Assembly (NCBI RefSeq): GCF_014287675.1
Contig: NZ_JACOPQ010000012.1
Coordinates: 58,774-122,773 of the forward strand
DNA from: Lawsonibacter faecis
GTDB lineage: Bacteria; Bacillota; Clostridia; Oscillospirales; Oscillospiraceae
Direction: 5' to 3'
Length of the DNA: 64,000 bases
The notes below the pieces were generated by a model that was not told the DNA's origin, searched no databases, and saw nothing but the letters and a program-made list of their open reading frames with translations. Positions 8,869 to 17,738 of this stretch are shown in pieces. The stretch's first letter is position 1, and each line of letters begins with the position of its first letter. A program made the translations under genes and the position numbers.

Positions 8869-10575
8869 ATGACAGAGATTCAGGGACTCTCCGGGGCCAG
8901 GGGACAGGCCCTCCTGCCCGCCGCGGTCCTGAGCAGGCGGGACGTGGCCCCCCGGCGCAGGGAGGTGGACGACCCGGAGGCCGAGGTGGAACGCTTCCAG
9001 ACCGTCCGGCGCGGCTATGCCGAGGAGCTGGACGCCCTCTATGAGAAGACCCTGGCTGAGACCGGGGCCGAGGCCGCCGACATCATCAAGGCCTACGCCG
9101 TCATCGCCCGGGACGATTTCTTTTTCAAAAAAACCATCAGGCAGGTCCGCACCGGGGGTATCAACGCCGACTACGCCCTGGCGTTGGAGCGGGACAAGGT
9201 GTGCGAGAAATTTGCCGCCATGGAGGACCCCTATATGAAGGCCCGGGCCGACGATATCCGCAACGTCTGCGGCGAGCTCATCCGGCGGATGAACGGCGTC
9301 TCCCCGGACATCCGCCTGAGCGGGGACGCACCGGTGATCCTGGTGGCCGAGGACCTGATGCCCGAGGACACCATCCGCATCGACAAGCGCCGCCTGGGCG
9401 GCTTTGTCACCGAGCGGGGGGGCGTCACCTCCCACGCGGTCATTCTGGCCAAGACCCTGGGCATCCCGGCCGTGGTGGGTGCGGCCGGCATCCTGGAGGC
9501 GGTGGGCTCCGGGTGCGAGCTCTACCTGGACGGCGGCGCGGGCCGGGCCGTGGCGGACCCGGACGCGGCCACCCGCGAGGCATTTTTAACCGCGAAGGAG
9601 CGGGAGGAGACGCAGAGGGCGCTATGGGCCGCAGCGGCCCGTGAGCGGGCGATCACCCGTGACGGTCACGCCGTGGCGGTGTGCGTCAACTCCGGGGACA
9701 CGGAGAGCCTCAAGGCATATGACAGCCGGATCTGCGACGGTATCGGCCTCTTCCGCACGGAGTTTCTCTTCATGGATCAGAAGGACTACCCGGACGAGGA
9801 GCTGCAGTACGCCGCCTACCGCTTTGCCGCCGAGGCGGCCCGGGGGAAGGAGGTTATCATCCGCACCCTGGACATCGGCGGGGACAAGCAGCTGGGGTAC
9901 ATGGATCTGCCCCAGGAGAACAACCCCTTCCTGGGCTACCGGGCCATCCGCCTGTGTCTGGATCGCAAGGAGGTTTTCCGGACCCAGCTGCGGGCCATCC
10001 TCCGGGCGTCGGCCCACGGGAATCTGAAAATCATGTTCCCCATGATCGTCACGCTGGAGGAGCTGCGGGAGGCGAAAGCCCTGGCGGCCCAGGCCCTGGC
10101 GGAGCTGGACGCGGAGGGCCTGCCCCACGCGGAAAGGGTGCCCATGGGCATCATGGTGGAGACCCCCGCCGCCGTGCTCCTCTCCGACGTGCTGGCCCGG
10201 GAGGCGGACTTTTTCTCCATCGGCACCAACGATCTCATCCAGTACACCACCGCCACCGACCGGCAGAACGAGCGGGTGCAGTATCTCTACGACCCCTGCA
10301 ACCTGTCGGTGCTGCGGTCCATCCATATGGTGATTCAAAACGGGCACGCGGCTGGCATCCCGGTTGGAATGTGCGGTGAGGCTGCCTCCGACGACCGCCT
10401 GGTTCCCCTGCTCCTGGCCATGGGGCTGGACGAGTTTTCCGTGGTGCCCGCCCAGGTAGGCAAGGTTAAGCACATGGTCCGCAGTGCGGATTTCGCAGCC
10501 CTGGCCCCCCTGGTGGAAGAGCTGCTGTCCCAGCGGGAAATCGCAGGGGCCAAGGCCCTGCTGGAGCGGTATTGA
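8869..10575 (+). CDS. ptsI: PTS Enzyme I (phosphoenolpyruvate-protein phosphotransferase)
   Basis: A 568-residue protein, normal length for Enzyme I, which takes phosphate from PEP and passes it to HPr. The phosphohistidine is His189 in GGVTSHAVILA, the PEP-binding arginines lie in GLFRTEFLFM, and the catalytic Cys502 lies in GMCGEAASDD. The N-terminal HPr-binding helical part, the swivelling phosphohistidine domain and the C-terminal barrel are all complete. It starts 19 nt after the PRD regulator. Finding ptsI inside a sugar-specific locus, together with its own HPr, is unusual. Confidence 0.95.
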   Translation: MTEIQGLSGARGQALLPAAVLSRRDVAPRRREVDDPEAEVERFQTVRRGYAEELDALYEKTLAETGAEAADIIKAYAVIARDDFFFKKTIRQVRTGGINADYALALERDKVCEKFAAMEDPYMKARADDIRNVCGELIRRMNGVSPDIRLSGDAPVILVAEDLMPEDTIRIDKRRLGGFVTERGGVTSHAVILAKTLGIPAVVGAAGILEAVGSGCELYLDGGAGRAVADPDAATREAFLTAKEREETQRALWAAAARERAITRDGHAVAVCVNSGDTESLKAYDSRICDGIGLFRTEFLFMDQKDYPDEELQYAAYRFAAEAARGKEVIIRTLDIGGDKQLGYMDLPQENNPFLGYRAIRLCLDRKEVFRTQLRAILRASAHGNLKIMFPMIVTLEELREAKALAAQALAELDAEGLPHAERVPMGIMVETPAAVLLSDVLAREADFFSIGTNDLIQYTTATDRQNERVQYLYDPCNLSVLRSIHMVIQNGHAAGIPVGMCGEAASDDRLVPLLLAMGLDEFSVVPAQVGKVKHMVRSADFAALAPLVEELLSQREIAGAKALLERY

Positions 10576-10597
10576 CAGAAAAGAGCGGAGGGAGTCT

Positions 10598-11032
10598 ATG
10601 AAGACGAGCGAGAAAGGGAAGACCAAGGCCAAGCCGGTTGAGCCGGAGAAGTGCGTCTGCTGCGGGAAGATGACGGCCAGCCGGGACTATATCCTCAACC
10701 CAGGGGCCGGCCACGAGCTGCCCTGCTGCGGCGCTGCGTGCTATGAGTACGCCCAGGCATTCGTGGCCCGGGATAAGAAGTTTCGTATGCCATTCTACCT
10801 GATTCTCACCGTTCTGGTGGTGGCGAACCTGTTCCTCTTTGGCCTGACGCCGGATACCCGCTGGAAATACGTGCCCATGCTGGGCATCGGCGCGATGGCG
10901 GCGGTGTTCCCCTATGTCTTCGCGCGGTATGACCGCTACCAGGCCCTGGGCCTGAAAAAGACCACTGTCATCATCCGCGTCGTGGCGGCCGCCTTCGCGG
11001 CCTTTGCCGCCGCGCTCATCATCACCTACTGA
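10598..11032 (+). CDS. Cysteine-rich small membrane protein, unknown
   Basis: A 144-residue protein. Residues 1-60 are soluble, with a Lys-rich start and a zinc-ribbon-like pattern (CVCCGK, then PCCGAACYEYA about 30 residues on), followed by three hydrophobic helices at about 65-85, 90-108 and 120-142. The ATG at 10598 has a GGAGGG site; the upstream in-frame extension overlaps ptsI and lacks one. It is cotranscribed with ptsI (22 nt gap). I do not recognise the family; a metal-binding or redox-sensing membrane accessory is possible but unproven. Confidence 0.6.
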   Translation: MKTSEKGKTKAKPVEPEKCVCCGKMTASRDYILNPGAGHELPCCGAACYEYAQAFVARDKKFRMPFYLILTVLVVANLFLFGLTPDTRWKYVPMLGIGAMAAVFPYVFARYDRYQALGLKKTTVIIRVVAAAFAAFAAALIITY

Positions 11033-11040
11033 TGTTGTCG

Positions 11041-11160
11041 TACAATTAGCACAAAACGGTTTATGTTTTTGCAAAATCAGGTGTGCATTTTGTGAAAGAA
11101 CTTGGCCTGTTTTTGCGCAGGACCCTGTGATATCCTAGCACCATAAAACGAGACGCACCC
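11041..11160 (+). promoter_or_regulatory. Putative control region of the permease genes
   Basis: This AT-rich stretch between the cysteine-rich membrane gene and the IIA gene holds three related motifs, GCACAAAAC (11048), TTGCAAAATC (11072) and GCATTTTGTG (11084), the outer two forming an inverted repeat. They could be binding sites of the PRD regulator. No -35/-10 pair with good spacing is evident. Confidence 0.3.
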
Positions 11161-11212
11161 CGCGGCGGAGCGGCGCCGCCGCAACTGTTTAGGAAAAGAG
11201 ACGAATAAGGAG

Positions 11213-11683
11213 ATGGAGACAATAGGAACCTTGCTTGACGAACGGCTGGTCGTGCTGGACGCCGACGTGAGTTCGGCGGAGGATTGCATCCGGCTCATGG
11301 CCGGCCTGTTTGAACAATACGGCTATGTGCAGCCGGGCTACGGCGACGCCGTGGCGGCCCGGGAGAAGGAGTATCCCACGGGCCTGCCCGGAAAGGGCAT
11401 CAACCTGGCCATTCCCCACACCAACAACCAGCTGGTGAACGCCCCTGCCGTGGGCGTGATTATCCCCAGAAGGCCCGTGGAATTCGCCATGATGGGCATG
11501 AAGGAGAAGAAGCTCTCCTGTGAGGTAGTCATCCCCCTGGTGGTCCAGGACACCAAGCGGCAGCTCGCCATGCTGAAGAAGATGATGAAAATCATTCAGG
11601 ACGGCGAACTGCTGCGCAGGCTCAGGGATTCAAAGGACAAGGCGGAGATTCTGGGCTGCCTGTCGTCTTTGGAGGAATCATAA
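11213..11683 (+). CDS. PTS IIA component, galactitol/fructose-type
   Basis: A 156-residue EIIA-fold protein. The phosphohistidine is His69 in GINLAIPHTNN, the motif of the fructose/mannitol/galactitol IIA group. It accepts phosphate from HPr and hands it to the IIB protein encoded next. The start is uncertain: AAGGAG almost touches the ATG at 11213, so a TTG a few codons downstream is an alternative. IIB and IIC follow on the same strand. Confidence 0.88.
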   Translation: METIGTLLDERLVVLDADVSSAEDCIRLMAGLFEQYGYVQPGYGDAVAAREKEYPTGLPGKGINLAIPHTNNQLVNAPAVGVIIPRRPVEFAMMGMKEKKLSCEVVIPLVVQDTKRQLAMLKKMMKIIQDGELLRRLRDSKDKAEILGCLSSLEES

Positions 11684-11710
11684 ATACATTTTTTGAAAGG
11701 AGCGAGTCAA

Positions 11711-12010
11711 ATGAGACCGGTAAAAATCCTGTCCGTGTGCGGCTCCGGGACCGTGAGCTCTGCCATGCTCTCCTCGAAGCTGGCCGACGTCCTGGAGGAG
11801 AAGGGCTACGACCTGGAGGCCACTGAGGTGGCGCCCGGCGGCGTGGCCGTGGCGGTCCAGTCCGGCGGCTACGACCTCATCGCCTATACCAGCCCCGTGG
11901 AGGATATCTACGGCATCCCCGTCCTCAACGCCACCGGCTTCCTGGTGGGCATCAACGAGGAGGAGTTCGTGGAGGAGCTCCTGGACGTGGTGGGCAAGCT
12001 GGCCCTGTGA
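11711..12010 (+). CDS. PTS IIB component, galactitol-type
   Basis: A 99-residue IIB protein of the lactose/galactitol fold. Cys10 in LSVCGSGTVSSAM is the phosphocysteine within a P-loop-like turn. It passes phosphate from IIA to the sugar bound in IIC. The ATG at 11711 has an AAAGGAG site; an earlier in-frame start at 11693 would put the binding site inside the gene. Encoded 27 nt after IIA and 56 nt before IIC. Confidence 0.9.
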   Translation: MRPVKILSVCGSGTVSSAMLSSKLADVLEEKGYDLEATEVAPGGVAVAVQSGGYDLIAYTSPVEDIYGIPVLNATGFLVGINEEEFVEELLDVVGKLAL

Positions 12011-12066
12011 TAAAACCCATGTAAGCCGACAAGAGAGATTGAGAGTAAAGAAAGGGAGCGGGAATT

Positions 12067-13497
12067 GTGTTTTTTGACTGGCTAAAAGTATTTTTTGATA
12101 CCTTCGGAAAAGAACTCTTCATGCCCGTTATCATCTTCGTCATCTGCCTGATCTTCGGTACGCCCGTAAAGAAGTCCTTTTCCTCCGCCGTCCTGGTGGG
12201 CGTCGGCCTGAAGGGCATGGCATTCATCACCAGCGCCTTCGGCGGCATCCTATCGCCGCTGGTGCAGCAGATCGTCGACACCACCGGCCTGAACCTCCCC
12301 GCCCTGGACATCGGCTGGCAGGCCGTCGCCGGCGTGGCATACTCCACCAACATCGGCATGATGTTTATCGGCGTGGGCCTGATTTTCCAAATTGTCCTCT
12401 GGCTGGTGAAGGTCACTGATATCTTCATGCCGTCCGACCTGTGGAACAACTACTCCATCATTGTCTGGGGCTCCCTGTTCTACCAGCTGATGAACAATCT
12501 GGTCATGGCCTTCGTGCTGATGCTCTTCGTGAACCTGGTGACCCTCCTCCTGGCGGAGACGGTTCAGAAGCGCTGGTCCATCTACTACGGCTACCCCAAC
12601 TGCGCCATGACCGCGCCCCACCACATGGGCGATGTGCCCATGTACCTGGTGCTGAATATCCTCCTGGGCAAAATCGGCCTGGATAAGGTCCGTATCGACC
12701 CCGAGACCATCAAGAAGAAGATCGGCTTCCTGGGCGAGCCCATGTACATCGGCCTCATCGTCGGCATCCTTCTGGGCGTGGTGGGCAATATCGCCCAGCT
12801 CGGCACCATGGCCGCCTGGGGCCAGGTGGCCAACGTGGCCATCACCTGCTCCGCCGTCATGGCCATCTTCCCCAAGGTCGCCGGCCTCTTCGCCTCCGGC
12901 TTCACCGCCCTCACCGACTACTCCCGCAAAAAGCTGAAGAAGAGCAAGTACGGCCAGAACCGCGAGTTTATTATTGCCGTCAACGACGCCCTGGGTTACG
13001 GCGAGGCCGCTACCCTGACCACCGGCCTGCTGGTCATCCCCTTCGCCGTTCTCTTCGCCTTCATCCTGCCCGGCAACGTTGTTATCCCCCTGATGGTGCT
13101 GCCCTCCCTGCCCTACATGGTTGAGGTGCCCGTGGCCCTCTCCAACGGCAATATCCTCAAGAGCTGGATCATGGCCTGCATCGTCTTCTGCGCCAAGATT
13201 ATGATGGCGTCCTACTGGGCGGCCACCTTCACCCAGGTCGCCGCCAACGCCGGGTTCGACGCCGCCATCACCGCGCTGGCGGGCGGCACCCTGATCATCG
13301 GCTTCATCATGTCCAACTGCACCGCCGGTCTCATCACCATGGCATTCCTGACCATGAACCCCATTGTCATCGCCGCGGTGGTCGCCGTGTACGTGGTCCT
13401 CTTCGTCCTGTTCAAGAAGAACAAGGTCCGCTTCCAGGACTACCTGGAGCGCTGCGCCCTGGGCGCCAAGGCCGATACCCCCGCCGCGACCGCATAA
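12067..13497 (+). CDS. PTS IIC permease, galactitol (GatC) family
   Basis: A 476-residue integral membrane protein with about ten or more hydrophobic helices and the GatC-family features: an early KKSFSSAVLVGVGLKGM segment, NIGMMFIGVGLIFQI, and GYPNCAMTAPHHMGDVPMYL in the middle. It forms the channel and binding site for a polyol taken up and phosphorylated. The start is a GTG at 12067. The family handles galactitol and related alditols or their aldoses; which one cannot be read here. A hairpin follows before the catabolic enzyme genes. Confidence 0.9.
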   Translation: MFFDWLKVFFDTFGKELFMPVIIFVICLIFGTPVKKSFSSAVLVGVGLKGMAFITSAFGGILSPLVQQIVDTTGLNLPALDIGWQAVAGVAYSTNIGMMFIGVGLIFQIVLWLVKVTDIFMPSDLWNNYSIIVWGSLFYQLMNNLVMAFVLMLFVNLVTLLLAETVQKRWSIYYGYPNCAMTAPHHMGDVPMYLVLNILLGKIGLDKVRIDPETIKKKIGFLGEPMYIGLIVGILLGVVGNIAQLGTMAAWGQVANVAITCSAVMAIFPKVAGLFASGFTALTDYSRKKLKKSKYGQNREFIIAVNDALGYGEAATLTTGLLVIPFAVLFAFILPGNVVIPLMVLPSLPYMVEVPVALSNGNILKSWIMACIVFCAKIMMASYWAATFTQVAANAGFDAAITALAGGTLIIGFIMSNCTAGLITMAFLTMNPIVIAAVVAVYVVLFVLFKKNKVRFQDYLERCALGAKADTPAATA

Positions 13498-13512
13498 ACC
13501 GCATAGAACGCC

Positions 13513-13557
13513 AAGGGGTATCCGTTCCGCCGCCGAGAGGCCGGACGGATACCCCTT
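13513..13557 (+). terminator. Hairpin between permease and enzyme genes
   Basis: AAGGGGTATCCGT pairs perfectly with ACGGATACCCCTT around a 19-base loop, followed by TTCAAAAA. With only two T residues after the stem it may act as a partial terminator or a stabilising hairpin that lets permease genes be expressed more than the downstream enzymes. Confidence 0.6.
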
Positions 13558-13585
13558 TCAAAAAGCCCGAATGGAGGGAACCAAC

Positions 13586-14644
13586 ATGAAAATCGTTGCC
13601 ATCGGGGACATCGTCGTCCCCTGCGAGCTCCTGGAGGAGGCTGCCCACGCCATCGCCGGGGAGCGGGAGCACACCGTCAAAGCCATCCTCTGGCCCTGTG
13701 AGAACCGCCAGGAGTTCCAGAAAAAGTCCCTGAACCTGGAGAAAAACGGCCCCACGGCGGAAAAGGTCCCTGAGGAGGCGTATACTGAGATTGCCGACGC
13801 GGACATCCTCCTCACCCACTTCTGCCCCGTCCCCGCCGACCTCATCGACGCGGGTAAAAAGCTCAAGCTCATCGGCACCTGCCGGGGCGGCATGGAGCAT
13901 GTGGACGTAAACCACGCCACCGGGCGGAACATCCCCGTTATCCACTGCATCCGAAACGCTGAGTGCACCAGCGACTTTGCCATCGGCCTCATGTTCGCCG
14001 AGACCCGGAACATCGCCCGGGCCCACGCCGCCATCAAGGGAGGCAGCTGGCGCAAGGACTATGTGAACAGCGCATACACCACCTCCATGTGCGAGATGAC
14101 GCTGGGCCTGGTGGGCCTGGGACACATCGGCAAGCTGGTGGCCAAAAAGGCGGCGGGCATCGGCATGAAGCAGATTCTGGCCTACGATCCCTATGTCTCC
14201 CAGGAGGCCCTGGACGCACAGGACCTGCGCGTCACCCTGGTGAGCCAGGAGGAGCTCTTCCGCCGGAGCGACATTGTCTCCCTCCACATGCGCCTCACCC
14301 CGGAGACAAAAAACAGCATCGGGGCGGAGCAGCTGGGGTGGATGAAGCCCACCGCCTACCTCATCAACACCTCCCGGGCCGGCGTGCTGGATAAGGACGC
14401 CTTCGTAGCGGCGCTGCAGAGCAGGTCCATCGGCGGCGCGGCCCTGGATGTGTTCTGGGAGGAGCCGGTTCCCGCCGACGACCCCCTGCTGGCCCTGGAT
14501 AACCTCACCATGACCCCCCACACCGCGGGCAACGTAGTGGACGCCCTGCCCAAGTCCCCCCTGCTGCTGGCAAAGGTCATCCAGGACTACTGGGCTGCGG
14601 GCAGAAGCGATATGGTGGTCAATCAGAGCGCCTTGAAGGCATAA
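13586..14644 (+). CDS. D-isomer-specific 2-hydroxyacid dehydrogenase (SerA-like)
   Basis: A 352-residue NAD-dependent oxidoreductase. The Rossmann motif is LVGLGHIGKLVAKK, the catalytic Arg264 lies in NTSRAGVLD, the glutamate in FWEEP, and the acid His312 in TPHTAG. The family reduces 2-oxoacids or oxidises D-2-hydroxyacids such as 3-phosphoglycerate. No ACT regulatory domain follows, so it is not a typical SerA. The ATG at 13586 has a GGAGGG site seven bases ahead; the longer frame starts inside the IIC gene. Its place between a polyol permease and an aldolase suggests action on a sugar-acid phosphate or erythronate-like intermediate, which is inference. Confidence 0.82.
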   Translation: MKIVAIGDIVVPCELLEEAAHAIAGEREHTVKAILWPCENRQEFQKKSLNLEKNGPTAEKVPEEAYTEIADADILLTHFCPVPADLIDAGKKLKLIGTCRGGMEHVDVNHATGRNIPVIHCIRNAECTSDFAIGLMFAETRNIARAHAAIKGGSWRKDYVNSAYTTSMCEMTLGLVGLGHIGKLVAKKAAGIGMKQILAYDPYVSQEALDAQDLRVTLVSQEELFRRSDIVSLHMRLTPETKNSIGAEQLGWMKPTAYLINTSRAGVLDKDAFVAALQSRSIGGAALDVFWEEPVPADDPLLALDNLTMTPHTAGNVVDALPKSPLLLAKVIQDYWAAGRSDMVVNQSALKA

Positions 14645-14711
14645 AAAAGCCGGAACATGGTTTTACATATCCGGTTCAACCACATGATGAAATAAAAAGG
14701 AGAACTGCGCC

Positions 14712-15392
14712 ATGCTGATGGAAAAGGAACGCAACGAAATTGTGGAATTCGGCAAGAAGATGAGCAGCCAGGGCCTCTCCAAGGGCACCAGCGGCAACCT
14801 CTCGTGCTACGACCCGGAGAGCGGCTATATGGCCATCGGCCCCTCCGGCCTGGGCTACTTTGAGACCACGCCCGAGGATGTGGTGGTGATGGACCTGGAG
14901 GGCAACGTCATCGAGGGCGGGCGTAAGCCCTCCAGCGAGCACAACCTCCACGCCACCGTCTATAAGCACCGGCCCGAGGCCCGGGCCGTGGTACATACCC
15001 ATTCCACCTACTGCACCACCTTCGCCTGTCTGCGCCAGCCGCTCAAAGCCGTGCACTACGTCATCTCCGGAGCGGGTGTGGACGAGGTGCCCTGCGCCGA
15101 GTATGCCACCTTCGGCACCCCGGAGCTGGCCGCCAGCGTGGGCGCGGCCATCGGCGACAGCAAGGCCCTGCTGCTGGCCAACCACGGCCTGGTGGCCTGC
15201 GGGCCCAATATGTCCAAGGCATTCTCCCTGGCCGTCAATATGGAGTTTGTGGCCGAAATGCAGTGGCGCTGTATGGCCGTGGGTACGCCCGCCGTCCTCA
15301 CCGGGGAGGAGATGACCGCCGTCCGCGTGCGGATGCAGACTTACGGCCAGGCCAAGAAGCCCGGCGAGGCCAGGGACACAGTTGGCTACTAA
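14712..15392 (+). CDS. Class II aldolase, FucA/AraD family
   Basis: A 226-residue zinc aldolase. The phosphate-binding N-terminal GTSGNLS loop, catalytic Glu76 in SSEHNLH and zinc ligands His95 and His97 (VHTHST) and His158 (ANHGLV) are all present. FucA-type members cleave ketose 1-phosphates (fuculose-1-P, ribulose-1-P) to dihydroxyacetone phosphate and an aldehyde; AraD-type members epimerise ribulose 5-phosphate. A complete zinc site plus the neighbouring aldehyde-reducing alcohol dehydrogenase favour an aldolase. The ATG has an AAAGGAG site. The next gene starts around its stop codon. Confidence 0.88.
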   Translation: MLMEKERNEIVEFGKKMSSQGLSKGTSGNLSCYDPESGYMAIGPSGLGYFETTPEDVVVMDLEGNVIEGGRKPSSEHNLHATVYKHRPEARAVVHTHSTYCTTFACLRQPLKAVHYVISGAGVDEVPCAEYATFGTPELAASVGAAIGDSKALLLANHGLVACGPNMSKAFSLAVNMEFVAEMQWRCMAVGTPAVLTGEEMTAVRVRMQTYGQAKKPGEARDTVGY

Positions 15393-15408
15393 GGCGATGG
15401 CAGGTACG

Positions 15409-16434
15409 ATGAAGCAGGCGATGCTCTACGATGTGGAAGATATCCGCATCATGGAGGTCCCCATTCCCGCGCCCGGCCCCGGCGAGGTGCTCGTGCGCAA
15501 CAAAATTTCCACCACCTGCGGCACGGATGTGAAAAACTTCAAGCGCGGCTACCCGCTTCTCAAGCCGCCCCACCCCTACGGCCACGAGTTCTCCGGCGTG
15601 GTGGCCGCGGTGGGCGCCGGGGTGACACATGTGAAGGAGGGGGACCGGGTGGCGTGCCACAATACCGCCCCCTGCAACCACTGCTACTACTGCAAGCACG
15701 GCCAGCCCTCCATGTGCGAGAGCCTGACCTTCTGCCGGGGGAGCTATGCCGAATATGTGAAGGTACCCGCCCCCGTTGCGGCCCAGAATATGTTCGTCAT
15801 CCCCGACACCCTCTCCCACAAGACCGCCTCCCTCATGGAGCCCTTCTCCTGCGCGGTCTACGGTATTGAGAACTGCCCCATCTCCCTGGGAGACTTCGTA
15901 GTGGTCAACGGCGCGGGACCCATCGGCCTCATGTTCGCCCGGCTGGCCGTTCTCCGCGGGGCCAAGGTTCTGGTGACAGACATGGTGGCGGGCCGCTTGG
16001 AGACGGCGGAGCGGCTGGGGGTCTGGAAGACGCTGAATCTCACAGGCGTGGAGGATACCGTGGACGCTGTCCGCGCCCTGACGGACGGGGCGCGGGGGGC
16101 GGATATCGTCATTGAGGCCACAGGCCTTATCCAGGTCTGGGAGACCAGCGTGCGGATGACCCGGAAGGGGGGCTTTGTGCTCCTCTTCGGCGGCACCAGG
16201 TCGGGCAGCGTCCTCCATGTGGACGCCACCCTGCTGCACTACTCCCAGATTACCGTCAAGGGGGTCTTCCACACCACGCCCGTCCATGTGGCGGCGGCGC
16301 TGGAGCTTCTCAAACTGGGGGTCATCTCGGCGGAGGATTTCATTCAGCACGAGTATCCTCTGGACGACTTGGAGACCGCCATCCGGGAGCACGCCTCCGG
16401 CGCGGTCATCAAGAACTGCATCGTCTACAATTAA
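15409..16434 (+). CDS. Zinc-dependent alcohol (polyol) dehydrogenase, MDR family
   Basis: A medium-chain dehydrogenase of about 341 residues. Counting from MKQAMLYDVEDIR, the catalytic zinc ligands are Cys37 (TTCGTD) and His59/Glu60 (GHE), and the structural zinc cysteines are 89, 92, 95 and 103 (CNHCYYC...C). The NAD-binding motif is NGAGPIGLMFARLA. Galactitol-1-phosphate, sorbitol and threonine dehydrogenases share this plan. Alternative starts are ATG 15397 and TTG 15382 inside the aldolase stop region; I chose 15409 because it matches the family N-terminus and has GGCAGG ahead. It probably oxidises the imported polyol phosphate to a ketose phosphate. Confidence 0.88.
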   Translation: MKQAMLYDVEDIRIMEVPIPAPGPGEVLVRNKISTTCGTDVKNFKRGYPLLKPPHPYGHEFSGVVAAVGAGVTHVKEGDRVACHNTAPCNHCYYCKHGQPSMCESLTFCRGSYAEYVKVPAPVAAQNMFVIPDTLSHKTASLMEPFSCAVYGIENCPISLGDFVVVNGAGPIGLMFARLAVLRGAKVLVTDMVAGRLETAERLGVWKTLNLTGVEDTVDAVRALTDGARGADIVIEATGLIQVWETSVRMTRKGGFVLLFGGTRSGSVLHVDATLLHYSQITVKGVFHTTPVHVAAALELLKLGVISAEDFIQHEYPLDDLETAIREHASGAVIKNCIVYN

Positions 16435-16449
16435 AGGAGACAACTGCCT

Positions 16450-17616
16450 ATGTATTCCATTAAATTGGGCTGCGGCCATATGCACTGCGGCGAGAACGCG
16501 GTGCGGACCCTGGCGGACCTGCCCGCGCAGCGCAAGCGGGCCTACATTGTCATGAGCGGCACCATCCAGCAGGACCTGGGCCAGCTCAAGATGGTCACCG
16601 ACGTGCTGGAGGGCGCGGGCTTCACCTGGAAGGGCTATACCGACGTGGAGCCGGAGCCCAGCTTTCAGACCGTGCTCCGGGGCGCGGCGGATATGGCCGC
16701 CTTTGAGCCGGACTGGGTCATCGGCTTCGGCGGTGGCTCCGCCATGGACGCGGCCAAGGCCATGTGGGTCTTCTATGAGAACCCCGAATACCGGGAGCTG
16801 GAAGACGTGATGCCCCCCAATGAGATTAAGAATCTCCGGGAGAAGGCCCGGCTGTGCTGCATCCCCACCTCGGCGGGCACCGGCAGCGAGGCCACCCGTG
16901 CCGCTCTCATCAAGGACACGGTGAAAAAGAAGAAATACTCCATCCGCTGCATGAGGGGCCGCCTGGTCCCAGATGTGGCGGTGCTGGACCCCATCTTCAC
17001 CACCACCATGCCCAAGAGCCTCACCGCCGCCTCCGGCATGGACGCACTGACTCACGCCATCGAGTCCTACGTCACCCCCATCGCAAACCCCTACTCGGAC
17101 GCCATGGCCATGGCGTCCTTCCGGTACGGATTTCAGAACCTTGCAGAGTGCTATGAGCACGGGGACAATCTGGACGCCCGCGCCAAAATGCTGGCCGCCT
17201 CCTGCATGGGGGGCATCGCCTTCTCCAACTGTGCGCTGGGTATCGTCCACTCCATCGCCCACACCTTCGGCGCGGAGTACGGCGTGCCCCACGGACTGGC
17301 CAACGCCATCGTCCTGCCCTACGGGCTGAAATTCAATGCCGCGGACCCGGAGACCAAGGCCCGCTATGACGAGCTGGCCGCCCTGGTGGGCGAGCGGGAC
17401 CTTCGGGAGGCGGTTCTGGCCCTGCGCAGGCGGATCAACGTGCCCGACGCCATGTGCGAGGTGGTGAAGGACGAGGCCGATTTCCGCGCCAAGCTGGACG
17501 CCCTGGTGGAAAAAGCCTTCGCCGATGTCTGCACCCCCTTTACTCCCCGCAAGCCCACCCCCGGGGAGATGAGGGCGCTGATTCTGGAGGTCTACTACGG
17601 GAGGCAGGCAGATTAA
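16450..17616 (+). CDS. Iron-containing alcohol dehydrogenase
   Basis: A 388-residue group III alcohol dehydrogenase. It has the NAD-binding GFGGGSAMDAAKAM motif, STSAGTGSEATRAA-like loop (here PTSAGTGSEATR), and the metal-ligand histidines in GMDALTHAIESYV and HSIAHTFGAEYGVPHG. The family, including FucO (lactaldehyde reductase) and YqhD-like enzymes, interconverts short aldehydes and alcohols. Placed directly after an aldolase and polyol dehydrogenase (15 nt gap), it probably reduces the aldehyde released by the aldolase, regenerating NAD. It is the last gene of the locus; a strong terminator follows. Confidence 0.92.
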   Translation: MYSIKLGCGHMHCGENAVRTLADLPAQRKRAYIVMSGTIQQDLGQLKMVTDVLEGAGFTWKGYTDVEPEPSFQTVLRGAADMAAFEPDWVIGFGGGSAMDAAKAMWVFYENPEYRELEDVMPPNEIKNLREKARLCCIPTSAGTGSEATRAALIKDTVKKKKYSIRCMRGRLVPDVAVLDPIFTTTMPKSLTAASGMDALTHAIESYVTPIANPYSDAMAMASFRYGFQNLAECYEHGDNLDARAKMLAASCMGGIAFSNCALGIVHSIAHTFGAEYGVPHGLANAIVLPYGLKFNAADPETKARYDELAALVGERDLREAVLALRRRINVPDAMCEVVKDEADFRAKLDALVEKAFADVCTPFTPRKPTPGEMRALILEVYYGRQAD

Positions 17617-17683
17617 ACACGGACAGGTCCCCTTGCCGGCTTTCGCAGCCGTGTCATTGGAACCCTTAAACCGCAATCTGTTC

Positions 17684-17738
17684 GCGGCATAAGAAGGCGG
17701 GGATTCTCGTATTGAGAATCCCCGCCTTCTTATGCCGC
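17684..17738. terminator. Strong bidirectional terminator
   Basis: A near-perfect inverted repeat of about 25 bp per arm: GCGGCATAAGAAGGCGGGGA and continuing, with loop at 17709-17714. It ends the polyol locus and also reaches the stop codon of the convergent histidine kinase. Confidence 0.8.

Noticed and set aside
11100..11120. Sigma-54-like sequence TTGGCC...TTTGC before the IIA gene
   Set aside because: GG and GC are separated by nine instead of ten bases, and the local regulator lacks the AAA+ domain needed to activate sigma-54.
15298..17676. A 792-codon minus-strand frame over the dehydrogenase genes
   Set aside because: Same bias effect; two well-supported dehydrogenases occupy the other strand.
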